A DNA stretch of 64,000 nt from Phoronis australis. Lineage: Eukaryota; Phoronida; Phoronidae. The stretch spans positions 560,433 to 624,432 of the forward strand of contig NMRA01000158.1 of NCBI GenBank assembly GCA_002633005.1, in the 5' to 3' direction. Both the position numbers and the translations under genes were made by a program. The notes below the pieces were generated by a model that saw only the letters and a list, made by a program, of their open reading frames with translations, was not told where the DNA came from and did not search any database. Of the stretch, positions 25,301 to 34,689 are shown piece after piece (position 1 is the first letter of the stretch; every line of letters starts with the position of its first letter).

Positions 25301-28300
25301 AGAAATAAATGAAAAATATGGGCGGTGGGTACGAAATAAAAGTGCCTTCCCCCCCCTCCCATACAGATTTTGCTGGAACAGCCCTGACTTAGTTTGCGCC
25401 ACATAGTGGCCATTTTTACTGTTTTCGAGTCTGTATTTTTGCGTCCTCCCCTCTATCAACCAAACCGCTCAATGGATGATTGTGAAAATTGGCATGTATG
25501 TGCTTACTATAAAGAAGACAGCTGACAATGATTTTCAGACGATTTGGACTAGTGGCAGTTTTGTTTTTTTTTTGCACCTATGGCTGTATCTCCTAAACCG
25601 TTCGCAGGATCTTTACGAGATTTAGCAAGTGTATTTATGTGATGTTGACAGCGGACGATGACGACTTTAAGATGATTCTGACTACCGGTATGCCTCTAGT
25701 GGCAATTTAAGTATTTTACATTGACCTCTGTATTTTCATAGGTCTTAAGGTGTATACTTTGTGTTACTTCATGACTATGAAGGAAAAGTTCCAAGTAGAA
25801 ATTTGTTTCTGGCATTCTAATGCTGTGCTAATCTTGTATCTTGGTAAATTTGTTTTTAATTCTATGTTTCTGTGGTGCTTTAAGCAACTGATGTATAAGA
25901 TGTGCTTGTATTATGAAGATCACTCACATTTTGCCCCTAGCCTATTGAGGAGACAATGACCATGCCTTTCCATTTTGCAAAGTACAACATACCACATATA
26001 TGCCCTCTACTGGCCATTTTATGGTACCAATAAACAACCCTAGAAGGATACCGTATACGGTGCAATTGTGGGTGCATTTCAACGCTCTGCGTTGCTCTTG
26101 TTATTGCTTGGGGTCACAAAATGTTTCAACTTGTTGACCATGTGCCCAGTATGCAATCACTAATACTTTTTTGATTCAGTTGACATTGGAGAAGAGAAGC
26201 TTTGATACACTAAGAGAGCGAGGTAAATTCCTATTGCACGGCGATGGTAAAACTATTTGGTTTGACAAAAGCTTCAACATTGTAGTCTTCAGTGACGGTC
26301 GTTATGGTCTCAACTGTGAACACACGTGGGCTGACGCGCCTGTCATCGCGCACATGTCAGAGTATAATATGACAGCCGAGTAAGTTAACTTTGATTGTTT
26401 TTATAAAAACCTTCTCACAGTAACATTTTGGTGTAAGAAATGTTATTGATTATTAATTTTTTAACTTGAAATACAGAAAAAATGTGCTTTTAAGTCATAT
26501 CTTCACAAAACTTGGACAAATTTTTTTCCGTTTGGTTCTAATTTTGCAAATTGGATTGTCCTTATTTGATTAAATTCTTTTGGTTCAGCTGGAACCAACC
26601 TGTGCCAGTTTTACTGTATAATGTTTGTTTGAATATTATTGTTGACAGTGTCCGTTACTTCATAATGCAAGAAAAGCCATGATGAAATCTTAGATACTTC
26701 AGTAACTGTAAACTAGGCTTACTATTATCACTGATTCAAGCTCGTCCATTTAAAAGAATGAAAAAGTGAAGACGAATATCTTGATTTGTTAAGCAATTCT
26801 TATGTTTACACCAGTCTAGCATGTATGGACTTGAAATTGCATGTTATGTGTCGAAGAAAGAGTTGTGGTTTGCTCAGGAATTTAGCTGTCCTCGAGTAGA
26901 TGAGCTGCTTTCTTAGAATGGTCTATCATGACGAAACTTCCTTGTGTGATTTGCTATATATGGGCTTTTGATGTGTTCAGGTCCATTTTGTCAAAAAGGT
27001 TTAAATGCATAGCATTTAGACAAATTTCATTACATAGTCCTGTGTTTTGTTTCTCTTCTTTTGGTGGTGTAATTGATTGAATGTCGGTAGCCTTTGAAGT
27101 TGTTTTAGTTTTCCTGCTCTCCGTCAAATTTACCGCTTTCGGTTTTCACTGAACAGAGTACTAAAGAGAATGAACAAATGGCAATAGTCCGATGTAATGC
27201 CGTTGCCCACATTTTAACAACCAGTTTGAAGTCTGTTATTCATTGGAGAAAACTGGTTCTCAAAATGCGGGCATGTTGTATCCAAGTGTTACCAAACAAA
27301 CTATCACGTATTTAGCAAAGGTCAGATATCCTTGAATCTCACAATCAATAAATTATATTTTTTGCTCTACTTAAAGATACATTGCCTTTCAACTCACTGC
27401 TTTAATTTGAAAGCAAGAAATGTGTTAATTAAGCCCTTCCAAATGGACAGTAATGAACAATTCCTTGCTTTGATATCATGCATTTTAACATTCAGTTGTA
27501 ATGGATTCAAAGATGTCTAATTTTGGAAACGCTGATGAGCCTTATGAATTTCTGAAGAGCTTTTTGACTGGAGATCCTGTGTGACAATGAAAATAAAGTC
27601 CTGTCATGGTAAGGCAGTTTTTGAAATACCATATAATTGGGGGTTCGTAGTCAAATTTTGTTGTTGCCTTTTGTTCTGCTGAACAGAATGAAATACAGCT
27701 TTAAAGTACGTTTCCTGTTCACCATTATATCTTTCAATAAATCATGCTAATTGTGTGAACAGGGGCTGTGCAGACCTGTTTGACAGTGAAGGTTTCTGCA
27801 AGCCACAAGACAATACAGTACAAAGTGGCCTCACCCAACCAGCCCAGCTGCACTGGGACGTACAGCAAGAGTTGAAAACTGTCATACACACGGCTTTTAA
27901 ATTTAATCGCATGGTATGTAATAAGCATAGATGATATGTGCTGAACGGACAGTAACATTGAAATTCATTGTGAATAGAAAGGTGATTTTGCTTACAGAAC
28001 CATTTTGCTGCAATAATCATAGATATTGACTTTTATATAATGTATAGCAGGGCGGCCATTTTGTTATGTGGAACCGTCGCATTACAGACAGCACAAGCTG
28101 ATGGTCTTAAGACTGTAACTATTCCTTCTGTTGAGAAATATGTTTGTGGTTTGTAATTTATCCAACAACAAGATGGTGCTAAATTGTTGCATTGCGCACA
28201 AGTTTTGTTTTATGCGCCATGCATGGTTTTCAGGAATTACGGAAATGTTGGTTCTTTCCAACTTCGGAAACCACTGAGCAAGCTAAGATCTAGTTAGTGT

Positions 28301-31300
28301 TCCACAGACTAAAATGTTTTGCGAGAAAAGCGAGATCTCGCAAAATCATGCCACGAATATGCTCAAGATTGTGCAAGTCTTAACCTATCAGAATGTCTGA
28401 AACGATTGGTTGGAGAATTTGGAATGTTGAATTATGGTGTGAAATTGATGAAATATGGGTAGAATTCAGTGTTTTTGTTCCATGAGCAAAGGTTTTTTTG
28501 CTGCAAATGCAAGCTAATGTATTAGGTCAAGAGTACACAGCTCAGTTTTGTAGCAGCAAATGGTCTAAATCTATAGGTACTTTCTTTGGTAGAACACTGA
28601 ACATTGACGAAGGACAAAGATGTACCAAATGATCCTCGATCTATGCTGAGAATGTGGTTATTTCACTTTAATAAACTCAATGAACATTTCCCTTTTTTCA
28701 GAACAACGATGATCTTGACCTGTGTATTTGTGAACACGTCGAGTACGGGAAAGGGTTCATTAAAAAATGCAAGGTTTGTTTGTTTTTATGTTGCCGCAGA
28801 TTATAGGAAACAAAATCACAATCCTAGAGATGTACATCATACTGTTCTGAAATTTAGTGACATGTATTTTTCATAATTACTGTAAATTATTGCCTAGTGT
28901 TTGAATGTCAAAGTTATGATATTTCTCGAAGGTGCAAAGTGTCTTATAGGTCAGCCCGGACTCCTTCATACAGTGTGCCTTACAATTGGCTTATTATAAA
29001 GACGCCGGTCAATGTGCTCTCACTTATGAGTCATCCATGACCCGTCTCTACTTGAAGGGACGTACTGAAACTGTGCGCTCATTAACTGCAGAATCACTGG
29101 CATTTGTCAAGTAAGTAATTAATCAACTAAATACTATATTTCTTTTTTTGTTTGTCACACAATATGGCTGACACGTGAAATTCTGTTTCGTCCAATATCT
29201 CCACTAAAATAAAGAATAAAAAAAAAATGTAGTCTATTGACCACCATGGTTTGTATGCTGTCGATGTCATGAAACAACATCAAAGCCATCTGCCTTTGAA
29301 AATTTGGAAAAAAGACAATTTTGACAATTTTTTGTGCGAAATAAGTTGAGAATTATTGGAGGTCAGCTTTAAATGAGCTTTGCATATTGTACACAAGGTT
29401 ACATACCGTACACGTATGGTATTTTGATGCATATTCTACACGAGATTACATTACACGTATGGTATTTTGATTTTCGTAAGGTAATTTCAACATGATGAAT
29501 TCAATTTTGAAATAAAATTGAAGATTCTACTGTGAGGTATACCCTAAGCATCTTATTTTGTTACTTGCAGTTGAAAGACTCACATTTGAAAAGTGCTGCA
29601 TGGGACACTGTCTTATCTGTCATCAATATTTATTTTAATGAGTACATTTTCTTGCAGGTCAATGGTTGAGGATAACCGGACAAAGTCGGAAAAGGTTCGA
29701 CTCCTGCAGAAGGCATGTAACCATCACCAGAACTTGTATCGCGAAGCCATGGGTGGCCTAGGAATTGATCGCCATTTATTTGGACTTTATGTCACATGCA
29801 AAGGGTTGGGATATGTAAGTATCATAGGATGTTCGGGCTTTATGCAACCTGTATTGCCAAGAATGGATGACTTAACTTTTGTTCTTGGGGAAAAAAGTTA
29901 CCTGAAGTAATCCCAATATTTTTTCAGGCAAATTTTTACTTGGAAAGACATTTATAGTGAGACACAAATTTTGCCAAGGTTCTGAGTTGCATCAAATTTC
30001 AGAGGATTGATTCTGGGAAAATATATTCTAGAATTACACAGTCATTTGGTTTAAAATTCTCAGCTAAACTGCTCTTGGCCAGTGGCAGCAATGCAGCCTA
30101 TGAACCGACACTCAGTATTTATTCAGTTAACAAACGTGTCTCCCAGTCAGATGTCTGACAAGGGTATTTTCAGTACCTGCTGAAATAGGCTCGAGAACTT
30201 GTTGGGTTACGCCGTCAAATGAGGAGATCTGTGGAAATAATTCCTGTAAAAAATCCTTCAAAATTTCTGAGATTTTGAAATACATGGGAACGCAACTGAA
30301 GAATGCTTGTGAAACACAAAAAAGTGTGGTTACTGATGATGTAGTTGCATATTGTTTCACCTTGTCTTATGGATTTGTGTGCACCATCTGCGGTTGATCA
30401 TCAAAACTGAAAGACTTGTTTGATTGGGAGATTTACTTTAAAGCAAGCTGGTGTAGACTGTTGGGAGATCAGACTTCGCTCGCGGTGAGAAATAAAGTCC
30501 TTCTGACTTGCACAAAATATCGTGCACCTGTGTCATCAACACCTGATATACTTAAGATCTTATGAACTATGACCTTTTGAATTTAACGTAATTTTGAATC
30601 GATTCACTTTTTTACTGATAAATAAAAATGCTCACTCATTTTTCAGCACATTTGTTTTTGAGTTTCTTGAGCTGTTAGGTGGTGTGTGTTTTGCTATAGT
30701 ACCGTAGGCGGATTTAGGGGGGGGGGCAGGGGGGCCCAGGCTCCCCCCCCCCCCCCNCTTGGCTGCCGCAAGCAAAACTGGAACAGCAACAGCATGAAGC
30801 GCAAAGAAATGTTGAGTAAGCAACTAGGATGCGGAAAAGGGGGTGCCCCATTTTTTTGCCATTTATTTTAGTCCATCGGCCGGTTGATTTCCGAACAGAA
30901 GATTCACATACCCGGCTCCCGCAACTTCGGGCCCATGCTGCACATACAATAGCGCTTTGCCCAATTCCCCGAGACAGCATGTTGGGCCCCCCCTTATGGT
31001 ATCCTAGATCAGTCACTGAGTCCATTAAATTTTTCATCAGCAGTAAAGCAGAAACTTGTGTGGAAACATCTAAATGATTGTGAACCTCTCTCGTGGCCAA
31101 GAATAAGCAACCAGTGCTTTTGTCAAGCTATGAGTCAGTTTATGTTTTACGGTTCACAAGAGGAATTTTTTTGTTAAAACTTGTGAGATCGCAAACGCCA
31201 ACCATTGATATCCGCCATAGGTTCTGAGAACTCGAACAGCAGGGTGAGTGACCTGTTAACGAGAGACATTTGTTTGCACTTATCATGGAAAATAGGAAAA

Positions 31301-32694
31301 ATAACGGAAATAGTAATAATATTTGCACACCCCCAGAAATTGTTTTCAGATAATATCCATGTTCTAATGCACTCCCTTGTATACATTTACTAGCAAGACT
31401 GAGCTCAGGGGAGTAGGAGGGACCCTTGTGCAATGCTCGATTGTGTGCCATTAAAGCCAGGATTTGCGAAAATGGAAATCATATCCTTTAAACTCAGGGG
31501 GAATAAAACACTGTTTTAGAGAGTGAGATTGCCATCTTCCACTCTTGCTTGCACTCCACCTAGTGGTCTTTGTTACAGGAAGATGACTTCCTGCACAATG
31601 TCATGTTCCTACCGTGGACACTGTCAACCAGCCAACAACCTCAGCAACAGATTGCTAACACAGTCAGTGTAGAAGGCAATCTACACAAGGTAGGTCAATC
31701 TATGTCCTGACAGGTACTGTTGTTAGTAATGCAGCAACAGAAATACAAATCTTTTCATTATCAGGACTTTTTGTAACTTTCAAGTATTAAAATGCTTGTT
31801 GGTGAAATTCTCCTTTTTACAAGCCACGATAAAGACAGATTTACGATCAATGTAAAAATCATATACTAATGGCAAAAATCACTGAAGTTGCATTCGAGTG
31901 CGCTGAGATTTATTTGAGTGAAGTGAAATCCAGCATCTTATAGGCAAAGTGTGTGAGCTGGAACAACCATAGCACGGAACATTGTCCTAATTGAGCAAAG
32001 ATCCCACTGGTGGGTCCAACTTATTCAAATTTTACGGGTGGCACAAGCTGGTGATAGCGTAACGTTAGAAGATGGTTACTTTGATGTTTTGTTTGTCAGC
32101 CATAACTCAGCTCTGCCCTTTTACTTCATTGTAGCACGGTCTTCTACGATAGAAGTCCAGGATTATGATATTCAGTTTTAGTGGGACATGTTCTTTATAG
32201 AAACTTTCTTGTGAAGAAAGCCAGGTGACACAATGCCACGTTAAATTATGCAAGGGAAGGGCAGCTGTTTGGCTAGTCAGCATATTAGTGTAGTATGGCC
32301 AAATCACCACCAGTTATAAGATTGGTCAGCTGGGCCGGAATTTTCAATCATGGGAGAAAATTCAGTTTCCCTTTCATAAGTGTAAATTCTTGCCTCAAGT
32401 GTCTCTAGATTGTCTTGTGTTGTGTAACATAGGCCAGATAACTCTGTGTTATGATTCAACTTTTAAGATTTTTAGTTCTGACTTCTTTTTTCTTTTGCAT
32501 TTTAGACATGCCCTGGAGGTGGCTTTGGTCCAGTATCTGACGACGGTTACGGCGTCTCCTACATGATTATTGGTGAAACGAAGATTGTATTCCATGTGTC
32601 AAGCAAGCACTCAGCAGCTGCTACCAACTCAGAGAGATTTATGGACTATATCTTTGAGAGTTTTCGTGATATGAAAGAATTGTTTGAGAACTAA
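13195..32694 (+). CDS. CPT1: Carnitine O-palmitoyltransferase 1 (16 coding exons, 769 aa)
   Basis: The enzyme transfers long-chain acyl groups from CoA to carnitine at the mitochondrial outer membrane, the controlled entry step to beta-oxidation. Exons: 13195-13319, 15829-15983, 17375-17497, 18572-18789, 19205-19290, 20272-20376, 21181-21367, 22701-22830, 23916-24055, 26180-26379, 27763-27913, 28702-28773, 28950-29110, 29658-29814, 31579-31689, 32506-32694. All introns are GT-AG and all phases agree, giving 769 residues (human CPT1A has 773). Residues 1-51 are the cytosolic regulatory segment. Membrane helices lie at about 52-70 and 100-119, followed by the large catalytic domain. His471 in EHTWADAP is the catalytic base, STS is at 686-688, and [11 protein letters not shown] starts at 711. 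The start is supported by MAEA (shared with vertebrate CPT1) and an upstream in-frame stop. CPT2 and carnitine octanoyltransferase lack the two N-terminal membrane helices, so CPT1 is the best call; the vertebrate A/B/C split cannot be applied. Confidence 0.97.
13320..15828 (+). other. CPT1 intron 1
   Basis: Bases 14030-14210 match the right half of the foldback element at 40840-41390 (GTTTGAGTTGGAAG-type words). Bases 13850-13920 include an inverted pair around CCGTAATGG / CCATTACGG. No other gene is visible; the open frames at 14168-14392 and 14720-14908 have no recognisable features. Confidence 0.6.
15829..15983 (+). CDS. CPT1: CPT1 exon 2 (first membrane helix)
   Basis: Residues 42-93 plus one base. 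[18 protein letters not shown] (52-69) is the first outer-membrane helix, followed by the short inter-membrane loop. Acceptor TTTTTTAG, donor GTATGT. Confidence 0.93.
17375..17497 (+). CDS. CPT1: CPT1 exon 3 (second membrane helix)
   Basis: Residues 94-134 plus one base. The hydrophobic run at about 100-119 is the second membrane helix; LLSYRGWI aligns with LLSYHGWM of vertebrate CPT1. Donor GTAAGT. Confidence 0.94.
17498..18571 (+). other. CPT1 intron 3 with a palindromic MITE
   Basis: Bases 18290-18547 form one of three copies of a roughly 280-bp element with inverted ends (see 36085 and 63063). The rest shows only A/T-rich intron sequence. Confidence 0.6.
18290..18547. mobile_element. 280-bp palindromic MITE, copy 1
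   Basis: TGGGTCTTAAGTCAGAAATT at the left pairs with AAATTTCTGTCTTAAGTCG at the right. It ends 24 bases before the CPT1 exon 4 acceptor. Confidence 0.65.
18572..18789 (+). CDS. CPT1: CPT1 exon 4
   Basis: Residues 135-207. Contains [20 protein letters not shown], matching the LYSFQTSLPRLPVP signature that opens the acyltransferase domain. Ends in phase 0 at donor GTATGC. Confidence 0.96.
19205..19290 (+). CDS. CPT1: CPT1 exon 5
   Basis: Residues 208-235 plus two bases: [15 protein letters not shown] and NWVTDW, corresponding to LGPRLQWYLKLKSWW and NYVSDW in the human protein. Donor GTGAGT. Confidence 0.95.
19640..20100. repeat. Dispersed intron repeat, copy 1
   Basis: Shares an ordered set of blocks with 22845-23345 and 47945-48430: ATGGCTGATCGGAT, AACTTTCCAG, GTTCTTAG, a TTTTTGACACGGTCATGTG block running into ACCCAATTAATG, and a final TACCAAG/TTACTGAG stretch. 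Lies in CPT1 intron 5. Confidence 0.6.
20272..20376 (+). CDS. CPT1: CPT1 exon 6
   Basis: Residues 236-270 plus two bases. [20 protein letters not shown] matches [20 protein letters not shown] of CPT1A, a family signature. Donor GTGGGT. Confidence 0.96.
21181..21367 (+). CDS. CPT1: CPT1 exon 7
   Basis: Residues 271-333, including [19 protein letters not shown] and IPGADMDS, matching the [21 protein letters not shown] block. Position 277, a histidine tied to malonyl-CoA sensitivity in rat liver CPT1, aligns with Tyr277 here. Donor GTTTGA is weak. Confidence 0.95.
22624..22695 (+). repeat. ACC/ACT trinucleotide microsatellite
   Basis: Runs of ACCACT and ACTACT immediately before the exon 8 acceptor (GTTGCAG at 22694-22700). 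They replace a normal pyrimidine tract with a C/T-and-A repeat. Confidence 0.85.
22701..22830 (+). CDS. CPT1: CPT1 exon 8
   Basis: Residues 334-376 plus one base: [17 protein letters not shown] (human HIVVYHRGRYFKVWLYH) and [16 protein letters not shown]. The donor GTATTA is weak, and the acceptor follows a triplet repeat with little pyrimidine tract. Confidence 0.9.
22845..23345. repeat. Dispersed intron repeat, copy 2
   Basis: Same family as 19640-20100 and 47945-48430: GGATGATCGGATAC, GTTTTTAGGAATTG, TTATCAAAAAATAGGA, TTGGTCACATGATTCAATTA. It fills most of CPT1 intron 8 after exon 8. Confidence 0.6.
23916..24055 (+). CDS. CPT1: CPT1 exon 9
   Basis: Residues 377-423. [20 protein letters not shown] and EAVEKAVFV match the human RVPWARCRQAYF / NKQSLDAVEKAAFFV block. 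Donor GTAAGT. Confidence 0.95.
24320..26103 (+). mobile_element. HINE/pearl-like element in CPT1 intron 9, split by a nested TIR element
   Basis: This copy has the opposite orientation to 8886-10096. It opens with the complement of the terminal block (ATGCCGTCATCTCCGTCCG) and ends with GTGCATTTCAACGCTCTGCG, the hairpin end. Internal monomers carry CTCF-like words on the minus strand near 24502 (CCCCCTAGTGGCAA), 25397, 25548 and 25695. A 750-bp TIR element interrupts it at 24635-25384. It occupies almost the whole intron between exons 9 and 10, close to the exon 10 acceptor. Confidence 0.65.
24635..25384. mobile_element. 750-bp TIR element nested in the HINE-like array
   Basis: Ends are inverted: GGGCTGTTCCAGTAAAATC at the left and GATTTTGCTGGAACAGCCC at the right (one mismatch), each flanked by TGA (24632-24634 and 25385-25387). 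Uninterrupted monomers elsewhere (such as 9755-9765, TCAAATATATCC) show a single TCA/TGA at this point, so the TGA is a 3-bp target duplication. G-rich words (GGGTGGT) lie inside both ends. A 3-bp duplication with GGG-starting ends suggests a PIF/Harbinger-like element; no transposase is encoded. Confidence 0.8.
26180..26379 (+). CDS. CPT1: CPT1 exon 10 (catalytic histidine)
   Basis: Residues 424-489 plus two bases. [20 protein letters not shown] and [17 protein letters not shown] contain catalytic His471 (His473 in CPT1A). Asp462 stands where the vertebrate enzyme has Asn464. Donor GTAAGT. Confidence 0.97.
26380..27762 (+). other. CPT1 intron 10
   Basis: Bases 27190-27300 hold a short palindromic repeat (ACCAGTTTGAAG / GAAAACTGGTTCTCAAAATG) related to 53720-53810. 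No other gene is visible. Confidence 0.55.
27763..27913 (+). CDS. CPT1: CPT1 exon 11
   Basis: Residues 490-540, including [19 protein letters not shown], matching PYPTRLQWDIPGECQEVI. Ends FKFNRM at donor GTATGT. Confidence 0.92.
28702..28773 (+). CDS. CPT1: CPT1 exon 12
   Basis: 72-bp exon, residues 541-564: [20 protein letters not shown], then KKCK, aligning with [20 protein letters not shown] of CPT1A. Donor GTTTGT is non-consensus beyond GT. Confidence 0.9.
28950..29110 (+). CDS. CPT1: CPT1 exon 13
   Basis: Residues 565-617 plus two bases. [20 protein letters not shown] matches CLTYEASMTRLFREGRTET. Met594 (rat Met593) is kept and Leu609 replaces rat Cys608. Acceptor CTTATAG, donor GTAAGT. 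Confidence 0.95.
29658..29814 (+). CDS. CPT1: CPT1 exon 14
   Basis: Residues 618-670. [20 protein letters not shown] matches [20 protein letters not shown], part of the carnitine/CoA-binding C-terminal half. Donor GTAAGT. Confidence 0.96.
29815..31578 (+). other. CPT1 intron 14 with a GC-rich insertion
   Basis: Bases 30704-30780 have a GTAGGCGGATTTAGG end followed by G- and C-runs and one N, resembling one end of the MITE at 6341-6488. CCACCTAGTGG (about 31557) lies just before the exon 15 acceptor. Open frames on both strands between 30632 and 31451 are low-complexity or unsupported. Confidence 0.5.
31579..31689 (+). CDS. CPT1: CPT1 exon 15
   Basis: Residues 671-707. [13 protein letters not shown] carries the STS motif (686-688) that stabilises the carnitine site. 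Donor GTAGGT. Confidence 0.96.
32506..32694 (+). CDS. CPT1: CPT1 exon 16 (terminal)
   Basis: Residues 708-769 and TAA stop. [18 protein letters not shown] is the C-terminal signature of the choline/carnitine acyltransferase family. Ends KELFEN. Confidence 0.97.
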   Translation, partial: TCPGGGFGPVSDDGYGVSYMIIGETKIVFHVSSKHSAAATNSERFMDYIFESFRDMKELFEN

Positions 32695-34120
32695 ATGATA
32701 TATCCTCAGTGTGGGGTATTCACTTTTTTGAGAAACTTTACCATTCAAAGTATTTTGCAAAGTATTTCAGGTAACGAGAGGCATAACCATTTTTGAGTAG
32801 ATCAAGTTTACAAAAGAAAATTAAGTGAAAATTTAAGAAATTTATTTGTGGTTATGCGATGGGTTATATTAACTCCATTTTTTAAATATTTCGAACTAAA
32901 TTTTAAGTATGCATATTGCCTTACCCCTTTAAGAAAGTGTTATCATTAAGCGAAACAGTATTTTATGTGTCTGGACAGATTTTCCATAGGAAACTGTAAG
33001 AACACTCTGGCTATTAATACTTCATGCACCATATAGTATTACATGTTCATTGATCACATTTTGGTTTTATCTTTTCTGTTTTGGTAGTTTTTCCACATTT
33101 GGTTTCAGTGATTTTCAAATCATCATATTAACAAAATTTGATGACATTCTTACATACAGTATTTGGGAACAGTGCAGTTTTTTATTTGCTTTTCAACTAA
33201 TTCTAACAGTAGCGCGCCCCGTGGGACCCTTGGAGTTTCTCTTTACCTCTGTGTTGTGTCAATTATTTTCAGAATGGATTGGTGAAGCACAATGCTATTT
33301 TACGTATGTTATTATCGGACTACTCCTGAGATGTCTTCTCCTTGTCAGTAGCTCTTCCTGTTATGGGACTATTCCAGTTTTGGCACTGTGTTGCCTCTTG
33401 TCAATTGTTATTGATTTCACAAAATCTTTGTGTTAGTGGGAATTGACCGGTTTCTTTCAGTTTCCAGTACATTCCAACTGTGACAGCGCTCCAACTTGAT
33501 TTTCATCATTTTCAGATCTGCTTAATGGAACTGCAGTAAAATATCCAGTTCAGGACACAATATTGCCAACAAGTGAAATTTTATTTTTTATCATTTTACG
33601 TTGAAAAATATGCAGTACGAAGGGCTTTTCAATCTTAAAGTTTTGTAACACAGGTTTTGAAATATTGTGGTCATTCACGTCAATTTTAGATGCTCTTAAC
33701 AGGGTCATTTTGCCAATTCTTTTATGCAAAATTGATGAATTTTAAAGTAACAAATTTTGGGCATCAGACGCTAGGATCTAAGTTTCTTTGTTGCTTTAGA
33801 ATGCAGCACATAGCTATGGGTGCATACCAACACTTTGTAATGCTCGTCAGTTCAGTGGGCTTTTGACTCGTGTGATCATTTTCATTAAATCTTTTGTGAA
33901 ACTGGAACTGTATTTTAGATGTGAGTGTATATACAACTTTTTACACCAAAAACCAACGCATAACTGATTTGTGTGTTGTTAAATTTATGAGCAAGAACTG
34001 TCATATCGTATTTATTTGACAACTATATTATGTCAGATTAGTTCAAATAAGTCTGTTTTAGAAACTCGAACTAGACAATGTACTTATAAGTGCCGGTAAT
34101 AAAATGTTGCCTCACTTTTT
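32695..34120 (+). other. CPT1 3' untranslated region (inferred)
   Basis: A/T-rich sequence after the stop codon with no further exon-like signal. The 128-residue open frame at 33050-33436 is rich in Phe/Leu/Ser from T-rich DNA and has no homologous features. The first convincing polyadenylation signal is at 34098. Confidence 0.5.
34098..34103 (+). terminator. Candidate polyadenylation signal for CPT1
   Basis: AATAAA followed within 25 bases by a T-rich stretch (CACTTTTTTTGC). It lies 1.4 kb after the stop codon. Confidence 0.45.
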
Positions 34121-34689
34121 TTGCAAGTAACTTATTATTTCACAATTGTCTACATATGTGTGCATAGTTTGCATTTGGACTGAAGGTGACATGAGACTGT
34201 GTTCAGAGATTTTTCAATGCAAATCAGTTAACTGATAGTCTATTGTGATAAAGTACATAGTGTAGTGTTATAACTAAGGTTTATTAGTTAAGTTGACAAT
34301 GCATTTGATTATGTAACTATTGGTCAACAGCACTGGAGTGCAGAATTTATAGGTGATAAGGTATAAACAGCTGGGTTGGATCTGACCTTGGCAAGTATTA
34401 CTGTACGCGTAATTCCATCACAAAATTCCTAGGAGCCTTCCAGCTGTCAATCAAGAAAATGCTCATGTGTAATTGGGTGATGTGCTGTTTTTTTGTGTTG
34501 TTTCCACCAAGAATCGTCATTTTGTGTTGGTATCCAGTGACATGTAGTGATGCAACCACATGTCTCAGTTGGGTGCATCCTGGATGGAGAAATAGGTTTT
34601 TTACCATTCTGTACAACTTTATGGTAGAATCTTGCGAATTTTGGACAAAATCAACAGCCAAATTTGTTTTTTCATTTTGAAGGCTTCTA

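Noticed and set aside
28040..28120. Weak match to 47345-47440 (GGGCAGCTATTTTGTTGTGTGG-like words)
   Set aside because: Similarity covers too few bases to call a repeat family by eye.
30632..31100. Proline/glycine-rich open frames on both strands
   Set aside because: They come from G- and C-runs around an N at 30757 next to a MITE-like end inside CPT1 intron 14.
33050..33436. 128-residue open frame after CPT1
   Set aside because: Rich in Phe, Leu and Ser from T-rich 3' untranslated DNA; no splice continuity or recognisable motif, although hydrophobic runs imitate membrane helices.
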